Part shown: positions 50,499-59,683 of the stretch, in pieces
Layout of the letters: every line of letters starts with the position of its first letter
Position numbering within the stretch: position 1 is the stretch's first letter
Assembly (NCBI RefSeq): GCF_008704655.1
Contig: NZ_CP023688.1
Location: 7,880,501-7,944,500 of the forward strand
Source of the DNA: Streptomyces rimosus
GTDB lineage: Bacteria; Actinomycetota; Actinomycetes; Streptomycetales; Streptomycetaceae
Length of the DNA: 64,000 nt
Reading direction: 5' to 3'
Made by a program: the position numbers and the translations under genes
Notes under the pieces: model-generated
What the model saw: the letters and a program-made list of their open reading frames with translations, nothing else
Databases searched by the model: none
What the model was told of the DNA's origin: nothing

Positions 50499-50954
50499 TC
50501 AGTACCCGCGCGGGTACTGGCGGCCGTACGGGTCGTCGTACGGGGACGGCGCGGGCCGGGGCGCGACCGGGCCGGCCGGGCGCATGGCGTCGTAGCCGAC
50601 GTTGTTCCCGGTGGGGCGCTGGGGCTGTTGCTGCTGGGCGGGATAGCCGCGGGTGCCCGTCTGCTGCTGCGGGATGTACGGCGCCGGGGTGCTCTGGAGC
50701 GGCGCCACCGGCTGGGCGGCGGCACCCGGATAACCGGGGCCGGGCTGCGGGTGGGACGGCGCGGCGGGCAGCGCGGGCAGGGCCGACGGGAGGGCCGGCA
50801 TGTACGAGGAGCCCGAGTCGTAGGGCAACTCGACGCGGATCGGGGCAATCTGCGGCGTGCCGCGCTCGGCGACGAGGGAGTCGTAGATCGGGGTGTCCGG
50901 GAAGGACGGCGAAGCGTAGTAGCCGCCGCCGTAGGTAGAGCGGGGGGAGGTCAT
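50499..50954 (-). CDS. DUF6643 family protein
   Basis: A 151-residue low-complexity protein with the conserved start MTSPRSTYGGGYY, then FPDTPIYDSLVAERGTPQIA and a Pro/Gln/Tyr-rich tail ending in PYGRQYPRGY. This is a Streptomyces-specific family of unknown function. No signal peptide or membrane helix. ATG at 50954. Divergent from terD-like gene; a palindrome lies in its 5' leader. Confidence 0.8.
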   Translation of the reverse strand: MTSPRSTYGGGYYASPSFPDTPIYDSLVAERGTPQIAPIRVELPYDSGSSYMPALPSALPALPAAPSHPQPGPGYPGAAAQPVAPLQSTPAPYIPQQQTGTRGYPAQQQQPQRPTGNNVGYDAMRPAGPVAPRPAPSPYDDPYGRQYPRGY

Positions 50955-51009
50955 ACCTCATAAGTTAAGCCCACGATGTGCCGGTTGGGGAGCCTGAAAA
51001 GAGGGTTGT

Positions 51010-51026
51010 TTCACGTGTCGCGTGAA
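51010..51026. promoter_or_regulatory. Palindrome TTCACG-N5-CGTGAA
   Basis: A perfect 6-5-6 inverted repeat in the 260-base spacer between DUF6643 and the double-TerD gene, 56 bases upstream of the DUF6643 start. It may be an operator or a leader hairpin. Confidence 0.45.
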
Positions 51027-51214
51027 GCCCGCGATCCGCAATGTGAGCGAACTTGGCAAAATCGGTCGCGAACACGCGTAGGAATCGTGTAAAGGACGTG
51101 TCCACATCAGACGAACGGCGGACATTTTTCGGCAAGTAGGTTGGAACCTGTCCCCGTGCGGAAGGGGGCGCCGCGCAGCGGCCCGGCGAGCGAAGCGAGA
51201 GGAAGGGCACCACG

Positions 51215-52606
51215 ATGTCGATGCCCAAGGGGAGCAACGTCGCGGTACCGGCCACGTCGGTACGGCTGGAACTGGGCTGGCGCACCGGGCCCGGCACTCC
51301 GGACGTGGACGCGTCCGCACTGCTGCTGACCACGGCGGGCAAGGTCCGCGACGACGCGGACTTCGTCTTCTACAACCAGCCCGCGCACGCCTCGGGAGCC
51401 GTCCGCCACGAGGGCAAGCGCCCCGCCGGTGACACGGTGACCGACAGTCTGGCCGTCGACCTGGCCCGGCTGGAGCCCGCCGTCGACAAGGTGGTGCTCG
51501 CCGCCTCGGCCGACGGGGGCGCCTTCGGCCGGGTCGCCGGGCTGCACATCCGGGTGCTCGACGCCGACAGTGGCGCCGAACTCGCCCGCTTCGACAGCCA
51601 GGACGCCACCGCCGAGACGGCCTTCGTGCTCGGGGAGCTGTACCGGCGGCAGGGCGCCTGGAAGTTCCGGGCGGTCGGGCAGGGGTACGACACCGGGCTG
51701 GCCGGACTCGCCACGGACTTCGGCATCAGCGTGGAGGAGGAGCCCCCGGCCACCGCCCCGGCCCCGACTCCGCCGCCCGCCGCGCCCCCGGCCGCACCCA
51801 CCGCCCCGCCCGCCCAGCCGTACGGCGCGTACCCGCCGCCTCCGGCCCCGCCCGCCCAGCCCTACGGCGCGTACCCGCCGCCTCCCGCCCAGCCGTACGC
51901 CACCGCACCCGTGCCCGCCCCCGCCCCGCCCGTGAGCCTGTCCAAGGTCACCCTCACCAAGGAGGCGCCCGCCGTCTCCCTGACGAAACAGGGCGGCACC
52001 TCCGGAGCGATGCGGGTGAACCTGAACTGGCAGCAGGCGGGCGGGCAGGCCAAGCGCCTCGGCAAGAAGCTGGGCCGCAAGACCATGGAGGCGCTGGGCG
52101 CCCGCGGCGCGCTGCTGCCGCAGTCCGGCGACCTGGACCTCGACCTGTGCGCGCTGTACGAACTCACCGACGGCGGCGCGGGCGTCATCCACCCCATCGG
52201 CGGCAACTTCGGCTCGCTGCACGCCCCGCCGTACATCCAGCTCGACCAGGACGACCGCACCGGCGCCGTCGCCGCGGGCGAGAACCTGACGATCAATCTG
52301 GACCACCAGGCCCGCTTCCGGCGCATCCTGGTCTTCGTGACGGTCTACGCGGGCGCCCGGAGCTTCGAGGGGCTGCACGCGACCGTCACCCTCCAGCCCC
52401 AGTACGGCGCCCCCGTCGACTTCTCCCTCGACGAGTGCACCGTGCCGTCCAACGTCTGCGCCCTCGCCCTGATCACCAACACCGGCAGCGAACTGGTCGT
52501 GCAGCGCGAGTCCCGCTTCCTGGTGCCCGCGCCCGGCGTCAGCCCGCAGCGCACCGTCGACGAGGCGTACGGCTGGGGGCTGAACTGGTCCCCGGCCAGC
52601 AAGTGA
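51215..52606 (+). CDS. Protein with two TerD domains
   Basis: A 463-residue cytoplasmic protein with two tandem TerD-like calcium-binding domains joined by a Pro/Ala/Tyr-rich linker (about 175-235) that contains three AQPYGAY/AQPYATA repeats. The first domain starts [20 protein letters not shown] and the second contains [13 protein letters not shown] and the C-terminal WGLNW of TerD proteins. TerD members confer tellurite and stress tolerance and associate with the inner membrane. ATG at 51215 (or 51221). Convergent with a glycosyltransferase gene, 7 bases apart. Confidence 0.88.
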   Translation: MSMPKGSNVAVPATSVRLELGWRTGPGTPDVDASALLLTTAGKVRDDADFVFYNQPAHASGAVRHEGKRPAGDTVTDSLAVDLARLEPAVDKVVLAASADGGAFGRVAGLHIRVLDADSGAELARFDSQDATAETAFVLGELYRRQGAWKFRAVGQGYDTGLAGLATDFGISVEEEPPATAPAPTPPPAAPPAAPTAPPAQPYGAYPPPPAPPAQPYGAYPPPPAQPYATAPVPAPAPPVSLSKVTLTKEAPAVSLTKQGGTSGAMRVNLNWQQAGGQAKRLGKKLGRKTMEALGARGALLPQSGDLDLDLCALYELTDGGAGVIHPIGGNFGSLHAPPYIQLDQDDRTGAVAAGENLTINLDHQARFRRILVFVTVYAGARSFEGLHATVTLQPQYGAPVDFSLDECTVPSNVCALALITNTGSELVVQRESRFLVPAPGVSPQRTVDEAYGWGLNWSPASK

Positions 52607-52613
52607 GCGACCC

Positions 52614-53768
52614 TCAGGACGCGCCCGGCGCCCCGTACGTCCGGCCCTTCCAGGCGGCCCCGCGCCCCCGGTAGTGCTGGACGGCGGAGTCGACCGTCAT
52701 CAGCAGATAGAGCAGCGCGGTGCCGGGCAGCAGCGGCGCGAGCCACAGCGGCTGCCGGTAGTAGCGCAGCATCGGCAGATACGTACCGGCCATCACCGCC
52801 CACGCCGCACCGCCCAGCGCCGCCGTCGTCGCGCTGCCCGCCGCCAGGCCGGCCGCCAGCGCGACGGGCGGCGCCAGATAGACCAGCGCGAGCCCGGCCA
52901 CCGTCCCCGCCAGCAGCAGCGGGTTGTGCCGCAGCTGGGCGTACGCGCTGCGCGAGACCATCCGCCACAGCGTGCCCAGCCCCGCGTACGGACGCACGCT
53001 CTCCACCCGGTCGCCCAGCCCCAGCCAGATCCGGCCCCCGGCCCGTTGCACCGCCCTGGCCAGCGTCACATCGTCGATCACCGCGTGCCGGATGCTGTCG
53101 GGCACCCCGGCCCGCTCGGCCACGGCGCGCCGCAGCAGGACACAGCCGCCCGCCGCCGCGGCGGTCCGCGCCCCCGGCCGGTTGACCCACCGGAACGGGT
53201 ACAGCTGCGCGAAGAAGTACACGAAGGCCGGGACGATCAGCCGCTCCCAGAACGACACCACCCGCAGCCGCGCCATCTGCGACACCAGGTCCAGGTCCGC
53301 GGAGTGCGCCGCGGCCACCAGCTCCCGCAGGCTGTCCGGCGCGTGGGCGATGTCCGCGTCCGTCAGCAGGACGTATTCCGCGTCGCCGCGCTCCCGCACG
53401 AGCGCCATGCCGTGCCGTACCGCCCACAGCTTGCCCGTCCAGCCCGGCTCCGGCTCGCCGGGCGCGGTGACGGTCAGCGGCAGCCCGCCCCGCGCGGCCA
53501 GCTCCCGGGCCAGCCCGCCCGTCCCGTCCGTGCTGCCGTCGTCGACGAGGATCACCTCGGCCCGGCCGGGATACTTCTGCGCCAGCAGCGACGGCAGGCT
53601 CACCGGCAGCACCTCGGCCTCATCCCGCGCCGGGACCACGACGGCGACCGGCGGCCACCGCTCCGGGTCGGTTCGCCCGGGCAGCCGGACGTCCGTCCGC
53701 CAGAAGAAGCCCTGCGCCAGCGCCAGCCACACCCAGGCCGCCAGCGACCCGGCACCGATCCACTCCAT
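52614..53768 (-). CDS. Family-2 glycosyltransferase, HpnB-like membrane protein
   Basis: A 384-residue membrane glycosyltransferase: N-terminal membrane helix, GT2 core with VAVVVPARDEAEVLPVSLPS (near 45), nucleotide-sugar metal motif LTDADIAHAPDSLR (near 145), acceptor region SIRHAVIDDVTLARAVQRAG (near 240, the ED/DD-type base) and about four C-terminal membrane helices. It resembles hopene-associated and ceramide-type GT2 enzymes of actinobacteria. The lipid acceptor is not evident. ATG at 53768 has GGGAG five bases upstream. Confidence 0.85.
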   Translation of the reverse strand: MEWIGAGSLAAWVWLALAQGFFWRTDVRLPGRTDPERWPPVAVVVPARDEAEVLPVSLPSLLAQKYPGRAEVILVDDGSTDGTGGLARELAARGGLPLTVTAPGEPEPGWTGKLWAVRHGMALVRERGDAEYVLLTDADIAHAPDSLRELVAAAHSADLDLVSQMARLRVVSFWERLIVPAFVYFFAQLYPFRWVNRPGARTAAAAGGCVLLRRAVAERAGVPDSIRHAVIDDVTLARAVQRAGGRIWLGLGDRVESVRPYAGLGTLWRMVSRSAYAQLRHNPLLLAGTVAGLALVYLAPPVALAAGLAAGSATTAALGGAAWAVMAGTYLPMLRYYRQPLWLAPLLPGTALLYLLMTVDSAVQHYRGRGAAWKGRTYGAPGAS

Positions 53769-53897
53769 CGCTCCCACGCCCGCAGTCTGCCGCACCGGCA
53801 CCCGGCGCGGCCGGAACCCGTCGCAGGCGGCCCGGGGAGCGCCGGACGGAACCCGCCGGTATGACAAGTACCGAGCGGCCCGGCGTAAAGTGTCCGG

Positions 53898-54698
53898 GTG
53901 AAGATCGCGCTCATGGACTCCGGAACCGGCCTGCTCGCGGCGGCGGCCGCGGTACGGCGGCTGCGGCCCGACGCCGACCTGGTCATCTCCTCCGACCCGG
54001 ACGGCATGCCCTGGGGACCCCGCCCGCCGCACGACATCGCGGCGCACGCGCTCGCCGTCGCACGCGCCGCGGCCGCGCACCGCCCGGACGCCCTGATCGT
54101 CGCCTGCAACACCGCCTCCGTGCACGCGCTGCCCGCGCTGCGCGCCGAGCTGGAGCCCGCACTGCCGGTCATCGGCACCGTCCCGGCCATCAAGCCCGCC
54201 GCCGCCACCGGTGGCCCGGTCGCCATCTGGGCCACCCCCGCCACCACCGGCAGCCCCTACCAGCGCGACCTGATCGCGAAGTTCGCCGCGGACGTCGAGG
54301 TCACCGGCGTGCCGTGCCCCGGCCTCGCGGACGCCGTGGAGGGCGCCGACGAGGCAGCCATCGACGCCGCCGTCGCGGCCGCCGCCGCGCACACCCCGCG
54401 CGACGTACGGACCGTCGTCCTCGGCTGCACCCACTACGAGCTGGTCGCCGAGCGTATCCGCGCCGCCCTCCAGCAGCCCGGCGCCCCCGCCCTGGTCCTG
54501 CTCGGCTCCGCCGAGGCGGTCGCCGCCCAGGCGCTGCGCCGCATCGGCGCGGAGCCGGACCCCTCGGCCGAGCCGACCGGCACCGTCACCGTCCTGCTCA
54601 GCGGCCGCCCGGGGCGCCTGCCCGAGGCCGCGCTCGCCTACGCCGAGGGTCGCCTGCTGGCCGGCCCGGCCCGGGCCGGCGGGACCGTGCGTCACTGA
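53898..54698 (+). CDS. Glutamate racemase-like protein (MurI family)
   Basis: A 266-residue AspR/MurI-type racemase: IALMDSGTGLLAAAA at the N-terminus, first catalytic Cys in VACNTASVHALPAL (near 76) and second in VLGCTHYEL (near 179). The WGPRPPHDI segment replaces the YG loop of typical MurI. Length is normal for MurI. It is probably an accessory glutamate racemase rather than the housekeeping one, which usually lies near the rph-murI locus; I cannot tell. GTG at 53898. Confidence 0.78.
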   Translation: MKIALMDSGTGLLAAAAAVRRLRPDADLVISSDPDGMPWGPRPPHDIAAHALAVARAAAAHRPDALIVACNTASVHALPALRAELEPALPVIGTVPAIKPAAATGGPVAIWATPATTGSPYQRDLIAKFAADVEVTGVPCPGLADAVEGADEAAIDAAVAAAAAHTPRDVRTVVLGCTHYELVAERIRAALQQPGAPALVLLGSAEAVAAQALRRIGAEPDPSAEPTGTVTVLLSGRPGRLPEAALAYAEGRLLAGPARAGGTVRH

Positions 54699-54758
54699 GG
54701 CCACGGGAGTACGCGCGACACGCTGCCAGGACGGGCAAAGGCGCGTACGCTGCGAGTC

Positions 54759-55373
54759 ATGAGGGACCACCCCCACGAGGGGGCGACAGCCCCCGGCGAG
54801 CACGGCGGCCCGGTCGGTGACGGCGGGGGTTCCGGCAGTCATGCGGACCCCGCGGACGTCCCCGAGGTGTGGCACGGCCGCGCGACCAACCGCGTGCAGT
54901 GGCTCCTGGCGGGCGCCGGGGCGGCCTGCATGGCGCTCGGCGTCGAGCTGGCCGTCGACAGCGCCTGGACGTCCGGGCTGGCGCCGCTGGTGATGTCGGT
55001 GGTCGGCTGCGTCCTGGCCGGTCTGCTGGTGCTCTTCGGCACCCTCGCCTTCGTGCACGTCGCCGTCCGCGTCGACCAGGACTGCCTGGAGGTGCGCTGC
55101 GGGCACATGGGCCTGCCCCGCCGCCGGATCCCCCTGGACCACGTCGTCGGCGCCGACTTCGCGCCCCGCGTCACCCCGCGCCACTGGGGCGGCTGGGGCT
55201 ACCGCTGGCGCCCCGAGCAGGGCACGGCCGTGGTCGTACGCCGCGGCGAGGCCGTGGTGCTCCGGCTCGGCGACGGCCGCAGCTTCACGGTCACGGTCGA
55301 CGACGCCGAGAGCGCGGTGCGCTGCATCCGCGGCCGGTGCGACCGGAACCGCAAGCGGGCCGCGGGCCGCTGA
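54759..55373 (+). CDS. Membrane protein with PH-like C-terminal domain
   Basis: A 204-residue protein: a Gly/His/Pro-rich cytoplasmic tail, two membrane helices (about 48-66 and 74-100) and a C-terminal beta-rich domain (VRVDQDCLEVRCGHMGLPRR, then IPLDHVVGADFAPRVTPRHW) typical of bacterial PH domains of the DUF3093/YdbT type. Function unknown. ATG at 54759. It precedes a Nudix gene by 86 bases. Confidence 0.72.
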   Translation: MRDHPHEGATAPGEHGGPVGDGGGSGSHADPADVPEVWHGRATNRVQWLLAGAGAACMALGVELAVDSAWTSGLAPLVMSVVGCVLAGLLVLFGTLAFVHVAVRVDQDCLEVRCGHMGLPRRRIPLDHVVGADFAPRVTPRHWGGWGYRWRPEQGTAVVVRRGEAVVLRLGDGRSFTVTVDDAESAVRCIRGRCDRNRKRAAGR

Positions 55374-55459
55374 GCCGCGCCGCGTCCGGACCGTCCCGTA
55401 CGCGAGTACGACGGGTGCGGTCACCATGCTCCTTACCCGGTGGTCGTTAGGGTGCGGGT

Positions 55460-55939
55460 ATGGCGACACCCGACTTCATCCGTGACATCCGGGCCGGCAT
55501 CGGCCACCAGCTCCTGTGGCTGCCGGGCGTGAGCGCCGTGGTCTTCGACGACCGCGGCCGGGTGCTGCTCGGCCGCAGAGTGGACAACGGCATGTGGTCG
55601 ATCATCGGCGGCATCCCGGAGCCGGGGGAGCAGCCGGCCGAGACCGCGGTGCGCGAGGTCTTCGAGGAGACGGCGGTGCACGTCGTCCCCGAGCGCGTGA
55701 TCCTCGTCGAGGCCCTCCAGCGGGTGCGCTACCCCAACGGCGACCAGTGCCAGTTCATGGACATCTCGCTGCGCTGCCGCGCGGTCGGCGGCACCGCCGT
55801 CGTCAACGACGACGAGTCGCTGGAGGTGGGCTGGTTCGCGTTGGACGCGCTGCCGGAGATGGAGGAGTTCGCGGTGGCGCGGATCAAGATGGCGCTGGAC
55901 GACGGACCGGCCTGGTTCGCGGGGATCGACCGGGCGTAA
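55460..55939 (+). CDS. Nudix hydrolase
   Basis: A 159-residue Nudix protein. The box reads GGIPEPGEQPAETAVREVFE followed by ETAVHV (near 50-75), with the metal-binding REVFEE intact. It is preceded by the strand GVSAVVFDDRGRVLLGRRVDN. Probable nucleoside-diphosphate-derivative pyrophosphatase; substrate unknown. ATG at 55460. Followed by a convergent lipoprotein gene. Confidence 0.92.
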   Translation: MATPDFIRDIRAGIGHQLLWLPGVSAVVFDDRGRVLLGRRVDNGMWSIIGGIPEPGEQPAETAVREVFEETAVHVVPERVILVEALQRVRYPNGDQCQFMDISLRCRAVGGTAVVNDDESLEVGWFALDALPEMEEFAVARIKMALDDGPAWFAGIDRA

Positions 55940-55954
55940 CGGGGCGGGCCGCCG

Positions 55955-56542
55955 TCAGACGTGGGCCCACGGGAGGTGGATCGAGGTCTGCGACTCCTCG
56001 CCCCCGCCGGGCAGCCCGGGTCCTTCCGGCTTCTCGGACTGGCCGGGGTCGTCCGGGGGCGCGGACCCGCCCGCCTCCTCGGTGTGCATCTGCTGCCGGC
56101 CGCCGTCCTTGCGGCAGCTGCTCAGCCAGGTGCCGGTGGGCCCGTTCTCGTACTGGCACTCCCAGCCGCGCACCGTCAGCGCCGGCTTGTCCGCGGTGGC
56201 CTTGCGGAAGAACTCGCCCATCACGCCGCGGGCCTCCGCGCAGCCCGCGGTCGGCCCGGCGCCGGGGCCGGAGAAGAGCCGCGCGGTCAGGCCCTCGCCC
56301 ATCGCGTCCGGCAGCGCCCCGCAGTCCAGCGGCTGGCCGGGGACGGCGGAGCCGGACGGGCTCGCGCCGCCGCTGGGGCCCGGGTCCCCGGACGGGCTTC
56401 CCTCCAGGCTCTTCGTGGGGCTCGCGCCCGGCGCGGAGCCGGAGGCGGCGGAGGACTCCGTGGGATCGTCCGGTCCGCCGCCGGCGCACCCGGCGACGGC
56501 GAGGGCGAGCAGTGCGGTCGGTACGGCGATGAGCCGGCGCAT
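55955..56542 (-). CDS. Ser/Pro-rich secreted lipoprotein
   Basis: A 195-residue lipoprotein. Signal peptide MRRLIAVPTALLALAVAG with lipobox AVAGC (Cys near 19), a Ser/Gly/Pro linker (about 20-70), and a compact domain with four further Cys (DCGALPDA, AGCAEARG, WECQYENG, SSCRKDG), probably two disulfides. It resembles the DUF3558-like cell-surface lipoproteins of actinobacteria in layout, but I cannot place it firmly. ATG at 56542 with AAGGAG eight bases upstream. Confidence 0.75.
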   Translation of the reverse strand: MRRLIAVPTALLALAVAGCAGGGPDDPTESSAASGSAPGASPTKSLEGSPSGDPGPSGGASPSGSAVPGQPLDCGALPDAMGEGLTARLFSGPGAGPTAGCAEARGVMGEFFRKATADKPALTVRGWECQYENGPTGTWLSSCRKDGGRQQMHTEEAGGSAPPDDPGQSEKPEGPGLPGGGEESQTSIHLPWAHV

Positions 56543-56695
56543 GTCGAACTCCTTCGGCCGCGGGTCGCACAGGAGGGGACACTCCGTCGTACGGACGCTA
56601 GGAGCCCCGGGCACGCGCTGCGATCCGGAACGGGCGAACGGGTGAACGGCGGGGCCGCCGCCCGGCCCGTCCGCCCGGGGCCGGGAGCCGGTGGC

Positions 56696-57784
56696 TCACC
56701 CGTACCGTTCGATGTGCATCCGGGCCGTGGTGCCCGCGGAGAAGGACGTGGTGCCGACCGACCAGTAACCGGCCGTGCCGGGTATCCGGGTCAGGTCCGT
56801 CATCAGGGCCGTCTCCGGCATCTCGGGGCCGCGCTCGCTCACCCAGGCGGTGCCGTCCCAGCGCAGGTAGTGGGAGCGGTTATGGTCCCAGAAGTCCCAG
56901 CCGGTGATCCGGTCGGGGCGGCCCCGCTCGTCCCCGGCGACCGAACTGAGCAGGCCGACGGAGTACGGCGCCTTCACCCACGTCCACTCGGTGCCGTTCC
57001 AGCGCTCCAGAATGACGCCGGGCGGCTTCCCGGGCGGGCCGCCGACCCCGTAGCCGTATCCGGTGAGCCAGATGTCGTCGTGGGCCACCGGCAGCAGCCC
57101 GGAGACGGTCGAGCGGATGCCGGGGTTGTGCGGGAGCACGGTCCAGGCGCCGTCCCAGCGCGCGATGACCTCGCCGTACACCCACACCTCGCCGCCGGGC
57201 GTGACATGGACGTGCCCGGGAGTGGGCGCCGCCGCGTCCGGCAGCGGGGTGCACCAGCGCCACCGGCGGCCGTCCCGGTGCAGGAGCCCGGCGCGGCCGT
57301 CGTGCCGCCCGCTGGCCCACGCCCGGCCGTCGTGCGTGGCCACCACGTCGGTGACGGTGGTCCCGGCCTCGCCGTGGCCCGGGTACGGAGTCCGCTGCCA
57401 GGTCGTACCGTCCCAGGCCAGCAGCAGGCCGCCCGCGCCGACCGCCCAGGCGGCCCCGGCGCCGGCCGCGGTGACCGCCGTGAGCGGCCCGGCGGAGGAG
57501 AGCGCGCCCAGATCCGTACGGGACCAGGCGGCGCCGTCCCAGCGCAGCGCGACCGCGTTCCCGTCGCCGCTGCCGCCGAGCCCTTCCACGCCGACGGCCC
57601 AGGCGAGGTCGGGCCGGGCGGCGGCCACGCCGTACAGCCGGGCGCCCGGCCGCGCGTCCGGGACCGGGACGGCCGACCAGCCGGGGGCGGCCGTGGGGGC
57701 GGCGGCCGCGGGGCGCGCCGTACCGGCCAGTCCGAGGCCCGCGGCGGTGCCCGCCAGGCCGCTGACGAAAGTGCGTCTTCGCAT
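56696..57784 (-). CDS. Tat-exported beta-propeller-like protein
   Basis: A 362-residue secreted protein. The twin-arginine signal is MRRRTFVSGLAG, ending ARPAAAAP. The mature part shows about seven repeats of the pattern WAVG...W(D/N)G..W (for example LAWAVGVEGLGG, AAWAVGAGGLLLAWDGTTW, DIWLTGYGYG, ERWNGTEWTWVK), suggesting a seven-blade propeller like those of sialidase/YCF48-type proteins. No catalytic residues are visible. ATG at 57784. Divergent from csbD. Confidence 0.8.
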   Translation of the reverse strand: MRRRTFVSGLAGTAAGLGLAGTARPAAAAPTAAPGWSAVPVPDARPGARLYGVAAARPDLAWAVGVEGLGGSGDGNAVALRWDGAAWSRTDLGALSSAGPLTAVTAAGAGAAWAVGAGGLLLAWDGTTWQRTPYPGHGEAGTTVTDVVATHDGRAWASGRHDGRAGLLHRDGRRWRWCTPLPDAAAPTPGHVHVTPGGEVWVYGEVIARWDGAWTVLPHNPGIRSTVSGLLPVAHDDIWLTGYGYGVGGPPGKPPGVILERWNGTEWTWVKAPYSVGLLSSVAGDERGRPDRITGWDFWDHNRSHYLRWDGTAWVSERGPEMPETALMTDLTRIPGTAGYWSVGTTSFSAGTTARMHIERYG

Positions 57785-57911
57785 GAGTGCCGTCCTTGGG
57801 GTCGGTGAGGGAAGGCAGGAGACGGAACCGGCGGGGGAACACGGTGGCGCCGGGCGCCGGAGAGGTCAATGGCAGCGGCGGGGCGGGCGCGCGGGACCGG
57901 CCGGTGCCGGG

Positions 57912-57923
57912 ACTACCGGTAGT
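57912..57923. promoter_or_regulatory. 12-bp palindrome ACTACCGGTAGT
   Basis: A perfect palindrome extended by GGG and TCCC arms, in the 213-base spacer between the Tat propeller gene and the divergent csbD gene, 75 bases upstream of csbD. Possible operator. Confidence 0.35.
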
Positions 57924-57997
57924 TCCCTCCGGATGCGCCCGCCGCCCGGCTGCGGCAGCGTGGTGCTGTCCCACCAACCGGACCGAGGGAGCAGGTC

Positions 57998-58198
57998 ATG
58001 GGCGACGAGAGCGCCATGGACAAGGTCAAGGGCAAGGCCAAGGAGATGGCGGGCAAGGCCACCGGCGACGACCGGATGAAGAGCGAGGGGAAGACCGACC
58101 GCGCCAAGGGCAAGGCCAAGGGCGCGATGGACGAGGCCAAGGAGAACGCCCAGGGGATGCGCGACTCCCTGAAGGGCAAGGGCGACCGGCGGACCTGA
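57998..58198 (+). CDS. CsbD-family stress protein
   Basis: A 66-residue hydrophilic protein: MDKVKGKAKEMAGKATGDDR followed by SEGKTDRAKGKAKGAMDEAK, the alternating Lys/Ala/Gly pattern of the CsbD family (general stress, sigma-B-like control in Bacillus and Streptomyces). Function unknown. ATG at 57998 with GGGAGCAGG upstream. A long hairpin terminator follows 20 bases after the stop. Confidence 0.92.
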   Translation: MGDESAMDKVKGKAKEMAGKATGDDRMKSEGKTDRAKGKAKGAMDEAKENAQGMRDSLKGKGDRRT

Positions 58199-58217
58199 CC
58201 GGGCCGGATCCCCGCCG

Positions 58218-58255
58218 CACCCCGCCGTCCGCACACCGGTGCGGGCGGCGGGGTG
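58218..58255 (+). terminator. Long-stem terminator after csbD
   Basis: A 17-bp stem with one G-T pair and an ACCG loop starts 20 bases past the csbD stop. It is GC-rich without a T-tract, as usual for Streptomyces. It separates csbD from the next small gene, which starts 33 bases later. Confidence 0.7.
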
Positions 58256-58287
58256 ACCCGTGCGCGGGGACTCTCGTTGTGCAGGGC

Positions 58288-58488
58288 ATGATCAAGAAGA
58301 TTGCCGCCGCGGCCCTGCTGGCGGGCTCGGCCGCCGCCACCGCCCCGGCCACCGCGCAGGCCGTGGAAGTCCCCGAAGCCCTCGCCGCGACCGTCGCGAT
58401 GACCTCGGAGCTGGTCTCCGAACTCCCGCACGTCCACGACGTGGAGCCACCGCCCGCTTTCACGGTCCAGCACGGCAACGCCGGGTAG
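58288..58488 (+). CDS. Small secreted peptide
   Basis: A 66-residue preprotein: MIKKIAAAALLAGSAAATAP is a Sec signal peptide, cleavage likely after AQA near residue 24. The roughly 40-residue mature peptide (VEVPEALAATVAMTSELVSE, then LPHVHDVEPPP) has no Cys and is acidic. No family recognised. ATG at 58288 follows GGGC. Monocistronic, bounded by the csbD terminator and a convergent methyltransferase. Confidence 0.55.
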   Translation: MIKKIAAAALLAGSAAATAPATAQAVEVPEALAATVAMTSELVSELPHVHDVEPPPAFTVQHGNAG

Positions 58489-58500
58489 CCGGGGCGGGCG

Positions 58501-59325
58501 TCAGGGCTTGCGCGCCACGGCCGCGTAACAGGCGGCCTCGGCGTCCGTCACATGCGTGGCGTCGCCCGGGTCGTCGGGCCGCCACTGGTGCGGCAGGGTG
58601 ATGCCGGGCTGCCACAGTTCCCAGCCGTCGAAGAACCGCGCGAACTCCGCCTTGGTCCGGTAGGTCACCGTCGTGCCCGCCGCCGCGTAGATGTCCGAGA
58701 TCCGGGCCATCGCCTCGGGGGAGAAGTCGGCCGTGGCGTGGCTCATGGCCAGCGCGCTGCCGCTGGGCAGCGCGGCCTTGAGCTCCTCGACCACTTCGTG
58801 CGCCCGGTTCCGGTCCCCGTCGGGCACGAAGTGCATCAGCGCGTTCAGGCTCAGCGCGACCGGGCGGCTCAGATCCAGGGTCGCCAGGACCTGGGGCGCG
58901 GTGACTATGGCGCCCGGGTCGGTGACGTCCGCCTGGAGGTAGGCGGTGCGCCCCTGCGGCGTGCTGCGCAGCAGCGCCGCGGCGTGGGCCAGCACGATCG
59001 GGTCGTTGTCCGTATAGACCACACGGGCGTCCGGCGCGACGCCCTGGGCGATCTCGTGGAGGTTGGGCGGGGTGGGGATGCCCGTACCGATGTCCAGGAA
59101 CTGGCGCAGCCCGGCGCGCGCGAGGTCGCGCGTGGAGCGGTGGGTGAACTCCCGGTTGATCCGGGCGGCGACCAGCGCCGCGGGGAAGACGGCGAGCACG
59201 CTGCCCGCGGCTGTGCGGTCGGCGAGGAAGTTGGTCTTGCCGCCGAGCATGTAGTCGTAGATGCGGGCCGAGTGGGCCCGGTCCAGCTGGAGGTCCACCA
59301 CCGGTTCGCCGTGCTCGTCACCCAT
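58501..59325 (-). CDS. SAM-dependent methyltransferase-like protein (Methyltransf_19, DUF574)
   Basis: A 274-residue Rossmann-fold protein of the actinobacterial DUF574/Methyltransf_19 family. It begins with VDLQLDRAHSARIYDYMLGG, a family hallmark, then the SAM-binding region FLDIGTGIPTPPNLHEIAQG (near 93), YTDNDPIVLAHAAALL (near 120), QADVTDPG, and LSLNALMHFVPD. Substrate unknown; members are numerous in Streptomyces. ATG at 59325. Single-gene unit. Confidence 0.85.
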   Translation of the reverse strand: MGDEHGEPVVDLQLDRAHSARIYDYMLGGKTNFLADRTAAGSVLAVFPAALVAARINREFTHRSTRDLARAGLRQFLDIGTGIPTPPNLHEIAQGVAPDARVVYTDNDPIVLAHAAALLRSTPQGRTAYLQADVTDPGAIVTAPQVLATLDLSRPVALSLNALMHFVPDGDRNRAHEVVEELKAALPSGSALAMSHATADFSPEAMARISDIYAAAGTTVTYRTKAEFARFFDGWELWQPGITLPHQWRPDDPGDATHVTDAEAACYAAVARKP

Positions 59326-59520
59326 CGCCCTCCGCCTCCCTGTACGGCCGCCGGGCCGCCGCCGGAGCCCTACCCGCCACGATCCCGGTCATGCTCCGGG
59401 GCGCGCCGTACGCCCGGCGCTCCGGTCCCGCTGATGGATTCACGTCATCACAGGAACGCGTACCGCGAGATTTCTTGGCGGTCGGTGCCACAACGGGGCG
59501 GGTTTTCCGGTTCATTGGAA

Positions 59521-59540
59521 GGGAGGGCTTCTGCCCTCCC
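59521..59540. promoter_or_regulatory. Perfect hairpin upstream of the sigma-factor gene
   Basis: GGGAGGGC-TTCT-GCCCTCCC, 8-bp stem and TTCT loop, in the 358-base spacer (59326-59683) between the methyltransferase and the sigma-factor gene, 144 bases before the latter. No T-tract follows. It may be a leader structure or a weak terminator. The rest of the spacer shows no gene I can support. Confidence 0.4.
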
Positions 59541-59683
59541 GCCGATGCCGGGGCCTGCCCGGCCCCCGGACCGCGGTGAACGGATCGAGGAACTCACGTG
59601 AGCACGTACCGGGACAGCCCCCTGCCGCCGTCCGCCGCGGCCCGCTCCCTCGGCCCCCGGCGCCCCGGCGCACAGGTGCGCCC

